DNA of 64,000 bases from Prinsepia uniflora (lineage: Eukaryota > Streptophyta > Magnoliopsida > Rosales > Rosaceae), in NCBI GenBank assembly GCA_032719365.1, contig CM064874.1:34582716-34646715 (forward strand). Reading direction: 5' to 3'. Each line of letters starts with the position of its first letter. Position 1 is the stretch's first letter. The notes beneath the pieces were generated by a model, which was not told the DNA's origin, made no database searches, and saw only the letters and a program-made list of their open reading frames with translations. Made by a program: the position numbers and the translations under genes. Below are positions 21,155-33,073 of this stretch, piece after piece.

Positions 21155-22147
21155 GCTGAGTTCCCACACTTGGTTTTTGGTTAACGGTTTTTGGGCTAAG
21201 GCCCTAATGGCTCGGTTGAGCAAACGTTTTGGTTACTGGTTTTTCGTGGCATGCATACGTTTTTATTGGAGGGCATAAATGTCTTATAAATGTATTTGGT
21301 AAACTTAATGGTTTTTGTCCACTCACAGCTTTTGGTTTTAATGCCCTTCAGGTTGATCACGGATGCGATTGCAGCAGAGACTGGGACATTGCACACCTCC
21401 TCCATCAATCCTTGCGCACTCTGGATGCCCTGTTTGGGCAGTGGCTATTGGTCATCCTTTGTCTGACACCCCTTGTTGGACGGGAGCAGGGCACCTTCCA
21501 TGGTAATCCCGGGGGGATTGGGATGGGTCTTGTCACCGGGATACCGGGAGCTGATGTACCTAGAGAGTCTCGGGTGTGAGACCCTGAGTGGCAACGCGTA
21601 GCCTTAGAACCGTGACATCATTTGGGTTGGGTTTTACAGTGCACTGATATGTTAGTTTCTCTTTTCGATTATTATTGTAGTTTTATGGTTATGATTTCAT
21701 TATAACATTATGTTTTCACTGCATGCAAGATTTGGAAAACGGAGGGGTAAAACCTTATGATTATTTTATTATTAAATTGATTTATAAACTATTATTTTTG
21801 GCCCACTCACTCTTGTTTTACTGACCCCTCCAGACCCTGACACGAAAATAGAGGAGGAGGACCTGGAGGAGGAGGCAGAGGTTTAGTTTGCTTAGCTGTG
21901 CACCTGTACACCCACTTGTGGGTAGGTTGAGCACCAAATAATGTACTCTGACTATTGTGCTCACGTGTTGTTGTTTTACTTTCCCTTGTCTGACAGTATC
22001 GTTCTAAACACTGTTGTTGTACGTTATCTATCTATTTGAGTATTCGGTTTTTACTTAAGGGTAATTTTGGTATGTTTGGAGTCATTGTCAGACGGGAGCG
22101 GGGCACGTCCCCGGGTGGCCCTAGTGGGATTGGGACGGGTCCTGTCA

Positions 22148-24704
22148 CATACGGGCCCACTGCCCAAATCCATGTGGGACTCAGCCCAAAACCTGTACAC
22201 ATCACACATCATATAACATATATACATAAATCACATAACCATTCTGTGACGGTTTCTAAACCTACGCGCGTGATACTCTGGGTCTTAAAGCCCAAGTCTC
22301 CTCAGGGTTCACCCAGGTCAATGTCTGCAGATCAATGACCTTCCCTGAGGGTTACAATCCAAGCCCTCCTTAGAGTAAGGAACCTAACGGGGGCGACTCC
22401 ACTCAGTTAGTGCTCCATGACTACTCCCGGGTCCACCCAGACCAACTATCCTCCCCGGACGAGACAATCCAAATAAAGGAAGGTATATGAATATATTCTT
22501 AAAACCTTTCAAGGGATTCATGCCCGGTCCCCATAAACCGTAATGAATCCGAAAATCCATTTAGGGTCCTCGACCCGAAATCATAAACGTAAAGTAGCTG
22601 GGCCTCAAGCCTGAACTCATGACTCAATTGGGCATCGTGCCCGATATCTCAGGGTTAGTCACGATTTTTAATCGTAGTGATGTGTGCAACCATCCGTCTA
22701 GGACCGCCCTCAATCCTGGTATATCGCCGTGAACGTATCAACCGACGTGACCACCTCTAGATCATGGTGCACCCATCACCGATCGATATCCTGAACCATC
22801 AACACTCCGAAGTCGAGCCTCCAGTGGCTGCTCGACAGTGGTTCGTGCATCATGACCTCTCCGGAAGGAACACATCCCAGTTCGGAGGCGAGCGTCGTAT
22901 AGTCCGTCGCAGTGCACAAAGCACTCACCGCGACCACGACTCAGACCCGTAGGTCATCAATAGGGCCACATGCCCGAGACAAAGCCATATGGGTCTCATG
23001 CCCGAGTTTATCCTTTTTAAATTCCAAAACCATTTCATTTAAACCATCATAGAAATACAAACTCGTATAGGCACCGTATAAGGCCAAAACCTCGAAATAC
23101 ATGTCAATACGTACCCACACACAAATGCACTCATGGCACCACAAAACAAGTATTAAAACACATAATAAACATTTATGCATGCATCAATTTAGAAAACAAG
23201 GTCCACTCACAGATCGTTCGAGCTTCCGCCTCGAGATGCGTGCAATACGGCTCTCTCGGGTTAATCGTCATCACTGGAACTTTCAAACCTGTCCAAATCA
23301 CTTTAAAGGGTTACTAACTACCTTATTAACCTCTCACTAGAGTCCTGTAATTTTCCCAAATTATCTATCCTAAACCTTCGGATACCCCGAAACCTATCGA
23401 AATGATGTCCGATTGACACGAAACCAGTCCCAAAATGTTCGTTACATCGAATAGAGTAATTCACATGTTGGAAACTTTCCCAAAATACCCCTCATGCACC
23501 CCCACGTGCAGTTTGAATCCCTCTGCGCGTGAAACCCACGCGCCAAACAGTGTCACCCCTAACCTCTCGACAGACTCGGTTCAGACCGGTTTGAACCGGT
23601 TTGGTACAACCAGACCGGTTTGAACCGGTTTGGTACAACCAAACCGGCAGTCACAGTTCAGTCCTATAACTCACCTTTTTCGATCCATTACAGTCCATTT
23701 TGATTCCTATAAGTTCCTAACCTCAAACCCTATCGATTTAAGCTTTCAAACATACCAAACCAAGTCGAAAACGTACCTCCAAGATTGAAGAACGGACCGG
23801 CCACCTGCAATCGATCGCCGCCGTGGCCTCCGGTCGTCCTAGCCCTCGAAATCCATCCAAAGCTTTCCCTAAGGTCCCCAGAAAGTTATCCCCATTAATA
23901 GAATCAACGAAAAACCCCTCAAACTAATCTCAAAATTTCAAAACTTGCTTACCCGCCATTTCGGGTTTCCCTCCGTCGTGGCCACCGTCGTGGCCCGTTG
24001 CCTATTCCTAAGTCGTCCTAGCCCCTCTCAGTCTCTCATTGTCCCTCACAAAACCGTATGGATGCAAGTGGGGTGGTATGACGTGTGTGTATGTTTGTTC
24101 CAAAAGAAAATGGAGAATGGAAGGGGGAAAGGTGTTCGAGTTGTGAGAGGAAACAGAGAAGGATGCTTGTTGATCAGGTGAGAGAGATATGAGATAGACG
24201 GTGAGGATGAAGGGGAAAGGTGAAGATGAAGGGCCAGGATTAAAAGATGCGATGAGTGAGAAATATAAAATAATAAAATAATATTATTTTAATGGTTTAG
24301 ATCCACATTTTGAGGAAGTGACCAATGGGATGAGTGACACTTGTCACTTATCCATGGGTCCCACTAAAATTTCTGCCCAATCAGATATCGCCACATCATC
24401 ATCGTCTCGTAATGCGTGCATAGTGCAATCGAACTTCCGTGAACCATAACTTCTCCGTTGAACGTCTGATTTCGGCGTGCCGCCTATCTAAGGATTCGTA
24501 TCGACCCGATCTACGTAATGGTCTCGGCCCTCGGCCCTCGGCCATCAGACCTCCTGGGTCAAAAGTCAACATTTTACCCACGACGAGGGGCAAAACAGTC
24601 ATTTTGCATCGTTCGTGCGATTTCTCTCAACTAATCACTGATTAACCTCACTAATCCTTGATTAGTCACTAATCTAATCCTGGAATTCGTGACGGGTTGT
24701 TACA
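22148..24704 (-). repeat. Second piece of the level-1 minus solo LTR
   Basis: Continuation of the solo LTR that starts at 6198 (22148-22152 is the inner CATAC duplication). It contains a tandem 29-bp duplication at 23582-23610 and 23611-23639 built on ACCGGTTTGAACCGG, and the reverse-oriented GTGACA/TGTCAC palindrome near 24333-24351. Short open frames here have no recognisable product. Confidence 0.8.
23582..23639. repeat. Two tandem 29-bp repeats rich in AACCGGTTT
   Basis: Two exact copies starting CAGACCGGTTTGAACCGG. Each contains ACCGGTTTGAACCGGTTT, a closely spaced pair of near-palindromes. Confidence 0.85.
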
Positions 24705-24709
24705 AAAAC

Positions 24710-25059
24710 TCTCTAGCTAATCTTGGGCCACGATGAGCTAAGCACACATCTTGAGTATCTTGGGTTTCAAGGAACCCATTCTTAGCTCCTAAAGTCTTTA
24801 TTCATAAAAAATAAGATGATTTATCCATACCCCTACTTTTATCCTCAAAACTCAAAAACAAAATTGCTTGTATTGCATAGAGATTTCAATCAAAACTAAA
24901 GTAAAAGAGGATGTAAATGTAGCTTTATGCACTCAAAAAAATTCCCCCAAACGTAAATTTTGCTAGTCCCCTAACAAAACTAGGTTGAAAATAAAAAGAC
25001 AGACTAAATGGATGGCAAGTTCCTCCAATTCTTACAACTTAATAATCCAAAACACATTA
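24710..25059. mobile_element. Athila-like untranslated segment, copy A, part 2
   Basis: Collinear with 43380-43740 in copy B: the ATCTTGGGCCAC block, then TTTATGCACTCAA, TTCCCCCAAAC, and CCAAAACACATTAT immediately before the next insertion. No genes. Confidence 0.65.
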
Positions 25060-27897
25060 TGTAACGACCCATCCGAATTTTGGGATTAGATTAGTGATTA
25101 ATCGTGGATTAGCGGGACCAATTGGGGATTAGTCGGGAGATTTCGGACGGACGATGTGAAATGGTCGTTTTGCCTCGAAAAATTGGGTGAAAAGTTGAAT
25201 TTTAACCCGGTGGTCAAATGAACTTTGATCGATGACCGTGACGTAGATCGAGACGTTACGAGTTCGTAGATAAGCGGCATGTCGAAATCGGAGATTCCAC
25301 GGAGAAGTTATGGGTCTATGAGGCTTTATGACACTATTCACACAAACTGAAGAAAGCTGACACGTAGCACGATTTTATTGAGGGAAGTTTCAAGAAGGAC
25401 CCACCAAATGAATGACAAGTGTCACCCATCTGATAGGCCCATAACCCAATTAAATGGGGTCCTTATCCTCATCTGATTCGATCATCTTCTTCATCCTTCT
25501 CCCAAAAATTGGCGAACCCTCTCGACCCCCTGCAAACCCATTCCCTATAACCCCTTCAATCCTCATTATCTGTGCTTGGTGTGTGAATGAAAAAGAGAGA
25601 GTAGAGTGAGACGATGATGATGGTGGCATTGGTGTTGACCATCGTGCAGGTGGCCTAGTTCGGAGGTAAAGGACCAAAACTCTGTTTTTTGAATTCAAAA
25701 ATGGAAAAGCTTGAATTAAGGGTTGTCGATCATTTCTGTATTTTGGAGGTTACTCCTGAGGTCGAGAAGAGTCCAACGGTGGCCACGGCGGTGCTCGCGA
25801 AGACGACAGTAGGGTGAGTTTGCCATGAAACTTCTGTTTGAAATCAACAATGGTAAGTTGAAATTTGGTGGTTGTTGTGTGGTTTTGACGATTGGAATAT
25901 GTTTTTGAGGATGATAGGAAGCTAATGGGCTTGGAACAGAGGCCAACAGTGGTTGGAGTCACGAGAACACATGGGAGGAAGTTGGCTGGTTGATCATCAA
26001 TCGATGAGGTAATTTCCAGTACTTATTTTCCAATTTTGATGTCATAAATCGATTAGGAATGATTAGATGAAGGTTTAGGAATGAAAATGGATGAAAACAG
26101 ACCAAAAACATAGGAGTTATGGCCCTGAACCAGTTACATCGATTCAGTTGGACTGGCTGAACAGTTGGACCAGTCTAGACCGGTTCACGCGGGGTTGATG
26201 ACAATGAACAGTCCGGTGTGTGAGCTCCACGCGCAGCGCCTTTGGGCGGCACTTGGGATATTTCTGGGGGAAGTTGTCAACATATGAAATCATCCCTTCG
26301 ATGTAACGAACATTTTGAGACTGGTCTCGAGTCGATCGAACACTATTTCGATATAGTTCGGGATGTCCGAAGGTTTAGGATCGAGTTTAAATACGTTTAA
26401 AAATCAGGGAAAATTACGGAGATTTAATGAGAGGTTATTGGAAGTGTTAGTGACCTTAGAATGTGATTTGGACTGGATCGGAAGTCTTGGTGATGGTGGA
26501 TTAGCCGGAAGGCTTATGGCACGCATAACGAGGCGGTAGCTTGGACGGTTTGTGAGTGGACTTTTGTTTTATAAATATGATGCATGAATAACTGTTTTGT
26601 ATGTTTTATATCTATGTTTCGAATGCCTTGAATACGTATATTTGTGTTATTTATGATTTATGTATTTGCACGTATTTCGAGGCGTATAATTTTATGTTGA
26701 ATTTGTATGTACTTGTGTTTTCGGTGGTGGTTTGATGAAATGGTTTTAGATTTGAAAAGATAAACTCGGGTATGAGACCCATTTGGTTTGGAAACTATCA
26801 GACTTGGAGTGATTTTGATTTAATGAGAAATCGTTCTGAGACCCATTTGAGTTTACAATCGGGTCGGGGGCCCAGTTGGTTTACTAAATCAGGCATGAGG
26901 CGCAGTTGTGGTTTATAAATGTGATTTCGGGTTGGGGACCCATATATGGATTTATGGATACTGGATTTATTGATTTACGATGGATTTATGGAAAGTCCGG
27001 ACATGGCTCCTTTGAGATATTTTGAGATGTTTGAAATGGTTTTTAAAAAGGGTGTTTCCCATTGACCATCTTGAGATGAGGATATGTGGATAGGTCTCAC
27101 TCTATGTCTGGGACATTAGAGTAGACACGCCGCATTGTCTGCGAGGGGTCATTGCATGGAGCGACCGGATCGTATAGTGACTCAGGAGCAGGATTGCTAT
27201 GATTAGACATTTGGGACGTTAGACATATAGGATGTCAGAGATATGGACCAAGAGAGACCCTGAGTAGCACGCGTTACTTAACCGTGATATATATGACGTC
27301 TGGGACGCTAGGCATGTGGGATGCCGAGGATGGGTATTTGGTAAACATGATTGATTGGATTTATGAAATGATATTTCTGTGTTTATGGAATTGTGTTTAT
27401 GAATTTGGGCAGTGGCCCACTTGAATTTGGATTTACGGATTTCGGTGTTTTACGGTTTTGTGTTGAATTCCCAAACTTGATGGATTTTATGGGTTTGGGC
27501 TAAGGCCCTAATTATTTGAAAAAGGAAATGATTTTGGTTTTATAAACGGTTTTTATTGTAATTGAAATAACTGGTTTATGAATGCATTCATAGTTTTACG
27601 TGGAGGGCATAAATGTCTTTTTATAAATGTGGTTTATAAACTTATTTATTTTCGTCCATTCACAACTTTTAATGGTTTTTAATGCACTTCAGGTTGTTGA
27701 TAGCGGATGCAGGCTGTAGTAGAGGCCGAGACATCACACTCCTCCACTGGATCCTAGTGCACTCTAGAGGCCCTTTGGGGTTGAGATTTCAAGTTATCCC
27801 TTGTCTGGCCCGCGTGTTACCTCAGGTGGCACATGTGTTAGACGGGAGCATGTCTCATCTCTCGTTAATCCCAGAGGGACTCAGAAGGGGCGTGTCA
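25060..27897 (+). repeat. 5' LTR of the LARD-like element
   Basis: 2838 bp. It shows a W-box block near 25195-25235, an ~85-bp module near 25236-25320, a GTGACAAGTGTCAC-like palindrome near 25414 (left arm ATGACA), GTGAGTGGAC near 26551, TGCATGAATAA near 26581, GGAGGGCAT (27602-27610) opposed to ATGCACTTC (27682-27690, one mismatch), and a GGGCCC-type hairpin region at 26760-27010. Confidence 0.88.
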
Positions 27898-30544
27898 GAG
27901 TGGTATCAGACAAGGTTTGCTCTTGTGGTACGCGCAGGTCAAGGATGTGATATCTTTACGAGCAACACTCCGTCATAAGCCTGAAAGTGAGGGTAATAAA
28001 GTAAGATAGTTAATAGATGTTAATTGTAAAAATAGGATGTTCCGCCCGGTACGATGAGCATCAGTGTGATTCGACCCGAGTAGGGTTGTATGTGACGTAT
28101 TGGTAGTGGGGGACCGTCGGACGATCCAACGATGTTGGATTGGTTGTGCTATAGAGACAGTCGGGTTCCTCGAACCTTAGTTGTGACTGATGGTTTGGAG
28201 AATTTAAGTACCCCGGAGATGGTGGATGGCCTTATTAGGAAACCCTCGAGTGCGATTGTTGGATTCGAAATTTGTGCCACAACGTTCAGCTGAAGTCAAA
28301 GAGCCTTAGCAGTGCAAGCCCTAGTTTTCGATGTGAGCGTGAAGACCCTAGTTGAGTTTGATGCTAAAGGGGAACCCTAGTTGTGATTGATGGACTCTAA
28401 AGTAGGATAGATGGGAAACCATAGTCGGGGACTATTGGAGTTTGATGGGTGGATTTGGCGACTCTTCGGAGTCGAGACCGTTGGTCGGTCATGTCATGTT
28501 AGGATTGGTTTTATCAGAGTAGCGCAGCGGAAGCGTGATGGACCCAGGCGTAGAGTCAGGTCATTTACCAAGGGAATTGGTGAAAGAAGAGTGCACGAAG
28601 AACTCATTTGAATTTAGAGGAAGCCGAAGAGAATTAATGGAAGTGGTTAACTTCGAGAAAAGAATTAAGCATTCCAATAATTATCAGAGAATACTCTTAG
28701 TTGGAAGAAGTGACTTCTCTTTTCCATTAGGTTGGCCAGGACTTCGGGCTTGGTTGCCTATTGGATTGGGTGACTCTTTGTTGCCAGGACCACGGGGTCG
28801 GTCAGATTGTGGACCTTGCTACCCTTTGCAGTTGGATTTAGATGAACCCCGATTCATGATGGATGGACTGGATACGCAAAGCGAGTTATATGGTTGTAAT
28901 TTAGATTATTGAGAGTTTGATGACGTTCGAGGAACGTTAGGTCTTGGTATGGTTTGTCAGAGTGGTTGTACCCAGAGTTGTGGGGTACGATGGAGGCAGA
29001 GTTCCCCTGGCTTGAGGTGAGGCGCGTGATTGTTACTCGGTGTGAGCAGAGATTCAAGATTGGTTTGATTTGCACTCGCGTGATGGGGATGCAATGGTGA
29101 TAAAGATTAATAAGTCGTGATTGAACGAAGCGGTATACATGGACGATGTAGGTGCTGGCATGGGGATTAGCGGTCGATTCGTCAAATATGGTAGTATGCA
29201 GAGATATGGCTTTTGATCACCGCAAGAGTCTATTGTGACTCTTCAGTTGAGTCGTGAGGACAAGTAGTAAGGTATGCACATCCAAAAGGAGTCGTGTGTA
29301 TGTGCATAAACGGTTATGAATGGACAGACGGTTTGGGTGTTAGATTGGTTGCGGACATGGGGTTGTCCGAGTGAGTTGAGGAGTTGGGAGGTTCGAAGGT
29401 TGGACTTGACACCCAATTGGAAGCATATCTATTTCCAACATGGTTGGACTGCAGAATCAAGAGAAGTTGTGTTTGATTCCAAATTGAGTATTGGAGGAAG
29501 AAAAGTTGATGCAGTTGATCATGTATTGGTTGGTGGACCCATGATTGGTTTTACGTCATAAAATGATGACGAAAATATGTATTTTGAAGTGAATGAGGGT
29601 GGCTTTTCGTGTTCTGCTTAGGGTGGCGGACAATGTTAATTACATAACATGGCGAGTGTAGAGGGATTGCGTTGACACTCACATAGGATGAAGTTTGAGG
29701 TCATCATCTTGGATGCTCCTGAGTGGACATTATCATGGACTAAATGAAGGAGTCCTCAAGTTGTGGCGATGAGGTGACTAATCTGATCAGATGTGCAAGT
29801 AGGAACAGAGTGATTATAACTGATCGATTTGAGGTAATTGAAGAGAACTCACAGTCTAGAAGTGTTTCGTCTTGTCTTTGACTGAGTTATTCGGTTGTGG
29901 ATAGGATGTTGAGGAGCGTTGTGACAACCGAAGGGAATCGCAGGGAAGAATTTTCTTGCTAATTATGCTAAGCTAGGAGCAGAGGAGAATCATATTGTAA
30001 GACAGTTAAAGAATCTTGTGGAGTGTCGGCGAGATGACAAGACAGAGGTTGGATATGTGATGAATGCATTCGATGCGTCTTGTACGCGTATTGGATATGT
30101 GAGTAAGATCTGTCTTTGCCTAGTAGAGGAGCCCAGGTTGGCTATGTGAAAGGTATATAAGATTTGTCATGTGTAAGGTCGGAATTGCTCTATCATAGAG
30201 GTGTGCGTCGGTGGGATTGGTTTCCCTTCGAAGCCATATGATGGTGAGTATGACAGAATTGGATAAGTAAGATGATACCTAGAGTGGAAACCAGGAAAAG
30301 ATGAACAATCGAGGATTGAGTAGGATGTGTGTGGGCCTAGAGTGGTGATTTATCTTGTACATGATTGGATAGATGGACTCCAGAATTGAAGCATGATTGG
30401 CCATGTTGTAGCCGTGCTATACCCAGTGTAGGTACGCGGATGTTGCGTATGCTTAGGGTTTGCATCAGTGATGGCGGTGGACATGGTGCAAAGCGATACT
30501 CGTTGGTTGGCTTGAGTGAGTTATAGCTTGGAGTATCCTAACCA
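27898..30544 (+). other. Non-coding interior of the LARD-like element, part 1
   Basis: PBS at 27901-27912, then about 2.6 kb without a recognisable protein on either strand. The stretch 29830-29930 aligns by eye with 16065-16150 of the gag-only element (AGGTAAT..GAGAAC.CACAGTC). The longest open frame (28535-28912) has no family resemblance. Confidence 0.65.
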
Positions 30545-31985
30545 TCCGAAAAGGTACCGATCTTCCCATAGTATACCGACTTACTATGAATCGCGGATGT
30601 GATGTCTCCGTCTCTCTCGATCAACAGCCCGCGCATCAACAACCTGGAGGGTATCAAAAACACGAAAAGACTGTGAGTGGACAAGAATAAAGTATAATTT
30701 AGAAAACTGTTCAATAAAACAATTTCATTTTTACCCTCCACGTAAAAACCAATGCATGCATATCAAGCCAAATCATGACACCATTCATATCGAAAACCAT
30801 CATTGAAAACCATTTAGCAACCCGAGTCAAATCCGCTATTCAAATCCAGGCCTCAGCCTCAACTCACAAATCAATCTCCAATTCGGGAACTCAGTCCCAA
30901 AACTCGTCAAATCCAATTCATCCGGGCCACCGCCCAAAACCAGTGAAAAATATCAATCACACAAGTTTACTGGATCTCAAGTGCGCCCGAGTCTTTAAAC
31001 TCAAAACTCAATGCGCAATTAGCCAGGCCTTCCCGGGATATCCGAGTCTTTAAACTCAAAACACAATCACAGGCCTCGGGGGGTATCATATCCGAGTCTT
31101 TAAACTCAAAACACATATACCGAGTCTTTAAACTCAAAACATATCAATCCAGGGCCCTCCCCCCATCAATCGTCCGAGTCTTTAAACTCAAAACCAGATC
31201 CAGTGGGTTTTTCTCTTTTTCCAGGTCTTTAAACCCAAAACCATTTTTTAGTCAATCAGTGAAAACCTCAGAAAATCCACAGTCAAGTTCGCAACGATGA
31301 TTCCGTAAGCCGGCATCCGGGACCATCGTCCCAAACCCAAATCCAGACTTCCTTTCTAAATCTCTGAAACCAAATCCGAAATCTTAATCACATGAACAGG
31401 GCTCCAAGCCCAAAATCACTTTTCCGAAAGCCATTTCAAATCTTTAAAATCAAATCACATTTCAAATCCCGAAATCAAACCATTAAAACCATAATCAAAT
31501 CACAAGATAATTCGAAATCTCGTAAAACGTGAAAATCCATAAATACCTCGAAAAACGTGTAAACCGTATACCATCAAAATCATAAAGCAAATCATAGAAT
31601 CACGTATGAAAACAGATTAAAACATATATGCATGCATCATAAGTTTGAAAGAAAAGTCCACTCACAGACCATTCCGACGTTGCCTCGATACGCGTGAACT
31701 TGCGCCGTTCCTGGCCATTCCGCTATCCTCGGCTTTCCTGAACCTGTCCAAAACCCATACTAAGGTTACTAACTACTTCACAAAGGTCATACTAAAACCC
31801 CATAATTTTCTCGTATTTTTAACTATTTTTAACCGAGCCCTAAAATCTTGGACATCCCGAAACATATCGAGATGATGTCTGATTGACTCGAAACTAGCGC
31901 CAAAATGTTCGTTACATCGAATACTTTAAAAGTCGTGTTGGAACCTTCCCCAAAAGGATCCCAACACGCCCTTATGTGCCGCGCC
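30545..31985 (-). mobile_element. Truncated minus-strand LTR
   Basis: Homologous to the solo LTRs at 47635-50262 and 59306-62451, but both ends are missing. It has the stem GGAGGGTAT (30646-30654) / TACCCTCC (30732-30739), GTGAGTGGAC near 30674, TGCATGCAT near 30754, a GAGTCTTTAAACTC array (30980-31240), and AAGTCCACTCACAG near 31655. The homology stops near 31985, where it joins gag-derived sequence directly. Confidence 0.78.
30980..31240. repeat. GAGTCTTTAAACTC short-hairpin array
   Basis: Five copies of GAGTCTTTAAACTC followed by AAAAC, plus one related GGTCTTTAAACCC, at irregular 25-60 bp spacing. Each is a small inverted repeat (GAGT/ACTC). Confidence 0.85.
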
Positions 31986-32089
31986 CGCGCGCGCCATGCC
32001 CAGCACCACGGTCACCTCCCTCACCGCGACCTCCATTAGTGTGGGAAGCCGTGCTCTGCACCACACTAGAGCCCCCAACGTCGTTGCTC

Positions 32090-32967
32090 TTGGACAACAG
32101 CGGGCAATCACAAGCATAGTGGCCCTTCTCTCCGCAAGAAAAACAGGTTACTGGCCTCGGCCTGTCCGAATGCCCACTAGAAGCACCGCTCCAAGATGAA
32201 CGCTGCCCAGAGTTGTATCCTGATCCTCTGCCCTGAGAGCCACCGAGTCGACCTGACCAACCACGACCCTTGAAGGATGAGGGTGCTCCCCTGTAGCCCC
32301 CTCCCTTGTTGTTCTTCTGGCCTGATGGCCCACGGTGTAGGCGATCCAGACGTCGCCCCTCGCCCGAAGGCTGTCGTGTCTAGTGTGCCGCCAAACTGGC
32401 CTCGACATGCACCGCAGCATCGACCATATCTCTCAGTGAAGCTTGAGTAGCAGCAGTCACACTTGCCCGGATCTCCCCTCAGAGTCCAAGCTCAAACCTT
32501 TGGCATTTGTCCTCCTCCGTGCTCACGAATGATGCAGCGAACCGGGACAGTTTTCCGAAAGTCTGCTCGTAGTCCGCAACGGACATATCCCCCTGCTCCA
32601 GCCGTAGGAACTCAGCCTCCCGTGCCGTGCGAAATGATCGCGGGTAGTACTGGTCCAGAAATCGGGAACGGAAAGCTTCCCAAGTAGTGGTATGGACAGA
32701 CCACCCAGACATTTCAAGGCCGTGCCACCACTGGTTGGCTCCTCCTTCCAGCAAGAAGGCCGCCAAAGTTACCCGTTCGCCCGGAGGGCAGTGCATCACC
32801 GTGAAGATCCTTTCTCATTTGGTGATCCAATCATGAGCATCTTCGGGGTTCGATCCCCCGTTGAAAGGAGTGGCTCACAGACATTGAGCCCGCTCCATGC
32901 TTGCGCATTCCATTTCCCTTTCCAGATCCTCGTCAGTTCGTGTATGAGGAATTCTCCTAGGAGGCAT
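32090..32967 (-). pseudogene. gag: Degenerate gypsy gag with zinc knuckle
   Basis: Starts MPPRRIPHTRTDEDLEREME at 32967 and reads through three or more in-frame stops. The core is clear: LAAFLLEGGANQWWHG, WEAFRSRFLDQYYPRSFRTA, SVADYEQTFGKLSRFA, STEEDKCQRFELGL. A Gly/Arg/Ser-rich linker follows, then the zinc knuckle CFSCGEKGHYACDC (C-X2-C-X4-H-X4-C). It is related to the intact gag at 14977-15831 but in a distinct subfamily. Downstream sequence joins a truncated LTR near 31985, so protease and pol are absent. Upstream, between this start and the LTR at 33074, TGGTCAGCATGCTGG near 33044-33058 looks like an initiator-Met PBS with two small deletions. Confidence 0.85.
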
Positions 32968-33073
32968 AACCAACTGTCAAGAGGCATAGATCAGTTAACA
33001 TTATCCTTAAACTCGGGAAGTAACTAGTACTAGTCGCTAGTCCAGCATGCTGACCACAACCTAGTGCTCAAGC

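Larger units (their letters stand above)
8505..21535 (+). mobile_element. Solo LTR, plus orientation (level 3 of the nest)
   Basis: It starts TGTAACGACCCGTCCC at 8505 and ends GGGTCTTGTCA at 21535, flanked by CCGGG at 8500-8504 and 21536-21540. Own sequence is 8505-11528 plus 21160-21535, about 3.4 kb, the same LTR length as the element nested in it. It has two copies of the ~85-bp GACAGGYGGCA module (8690-8775 and 8860-8945), a GGGCCC hairpin array (10590-10990), GTGAGTGGAC near 10369, and the stem GGGCAT (21271-21276) / ATGCCC (21341-21346). Confidence 0.9.
6546..22147 (+). mobile_element. Solo LTR, plus orientation (level 2 of the nest)
   Basis: It starts TGTAACGACCCG at 6546 and ends GGGTCCTGTCA at 22147, flanked by CATAC at 6541-6545 and 22148-22152. 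Own sequence is 6546-8504 plus 21541-22147, about 2.57 kb. It carries four perfect TGACGTCA sites, GTGAGTGGGC near 8150, and the terminal stem GGAGGGGT (21741-21748) / ACCCCTCC (21824-21831). No coding sequence is recognised. Confidence 0.9.
6198..24704 (-). mobile_element. Solo LTR, minus orientation (level 1 of the nest)
   Basis: It starts TATCAGGACCCG (first bases probably mutated from TG) at 6198 and ends GGGTTGTTACA at 24704. The host target AAAAC is present at 6193-6197 and 24705-24709. The ungapped paralogue at 43380 shows the uninterrupted host sequence. Own sequence is 6198-6545 plus 22148-24704, about 2.9 kb net (one TSD copy is excluded). It holds a GAAGGG (6378-6383) / CCCTTC (6456-6461) stem, a GTGAGTGGAC at 6404-6413 and a W-box region near 24560. 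No internal region is present, so it is a solo LTR left by LTR-LTR recombination. Confidence 0.88.

Noticed and set aside
28535..28912. 125-codon open frame in the LARD-like interior
   Set aside because: No recognisable motif; likely chance in GC-richer non-coding sequence.
30980..31240. CRISPR-like array (short palindromic repeats with variable spacers)
   Set aside because: Spacing is irregular, repeats are 14 nt, and it lies in a plant LTR with no cas genes.
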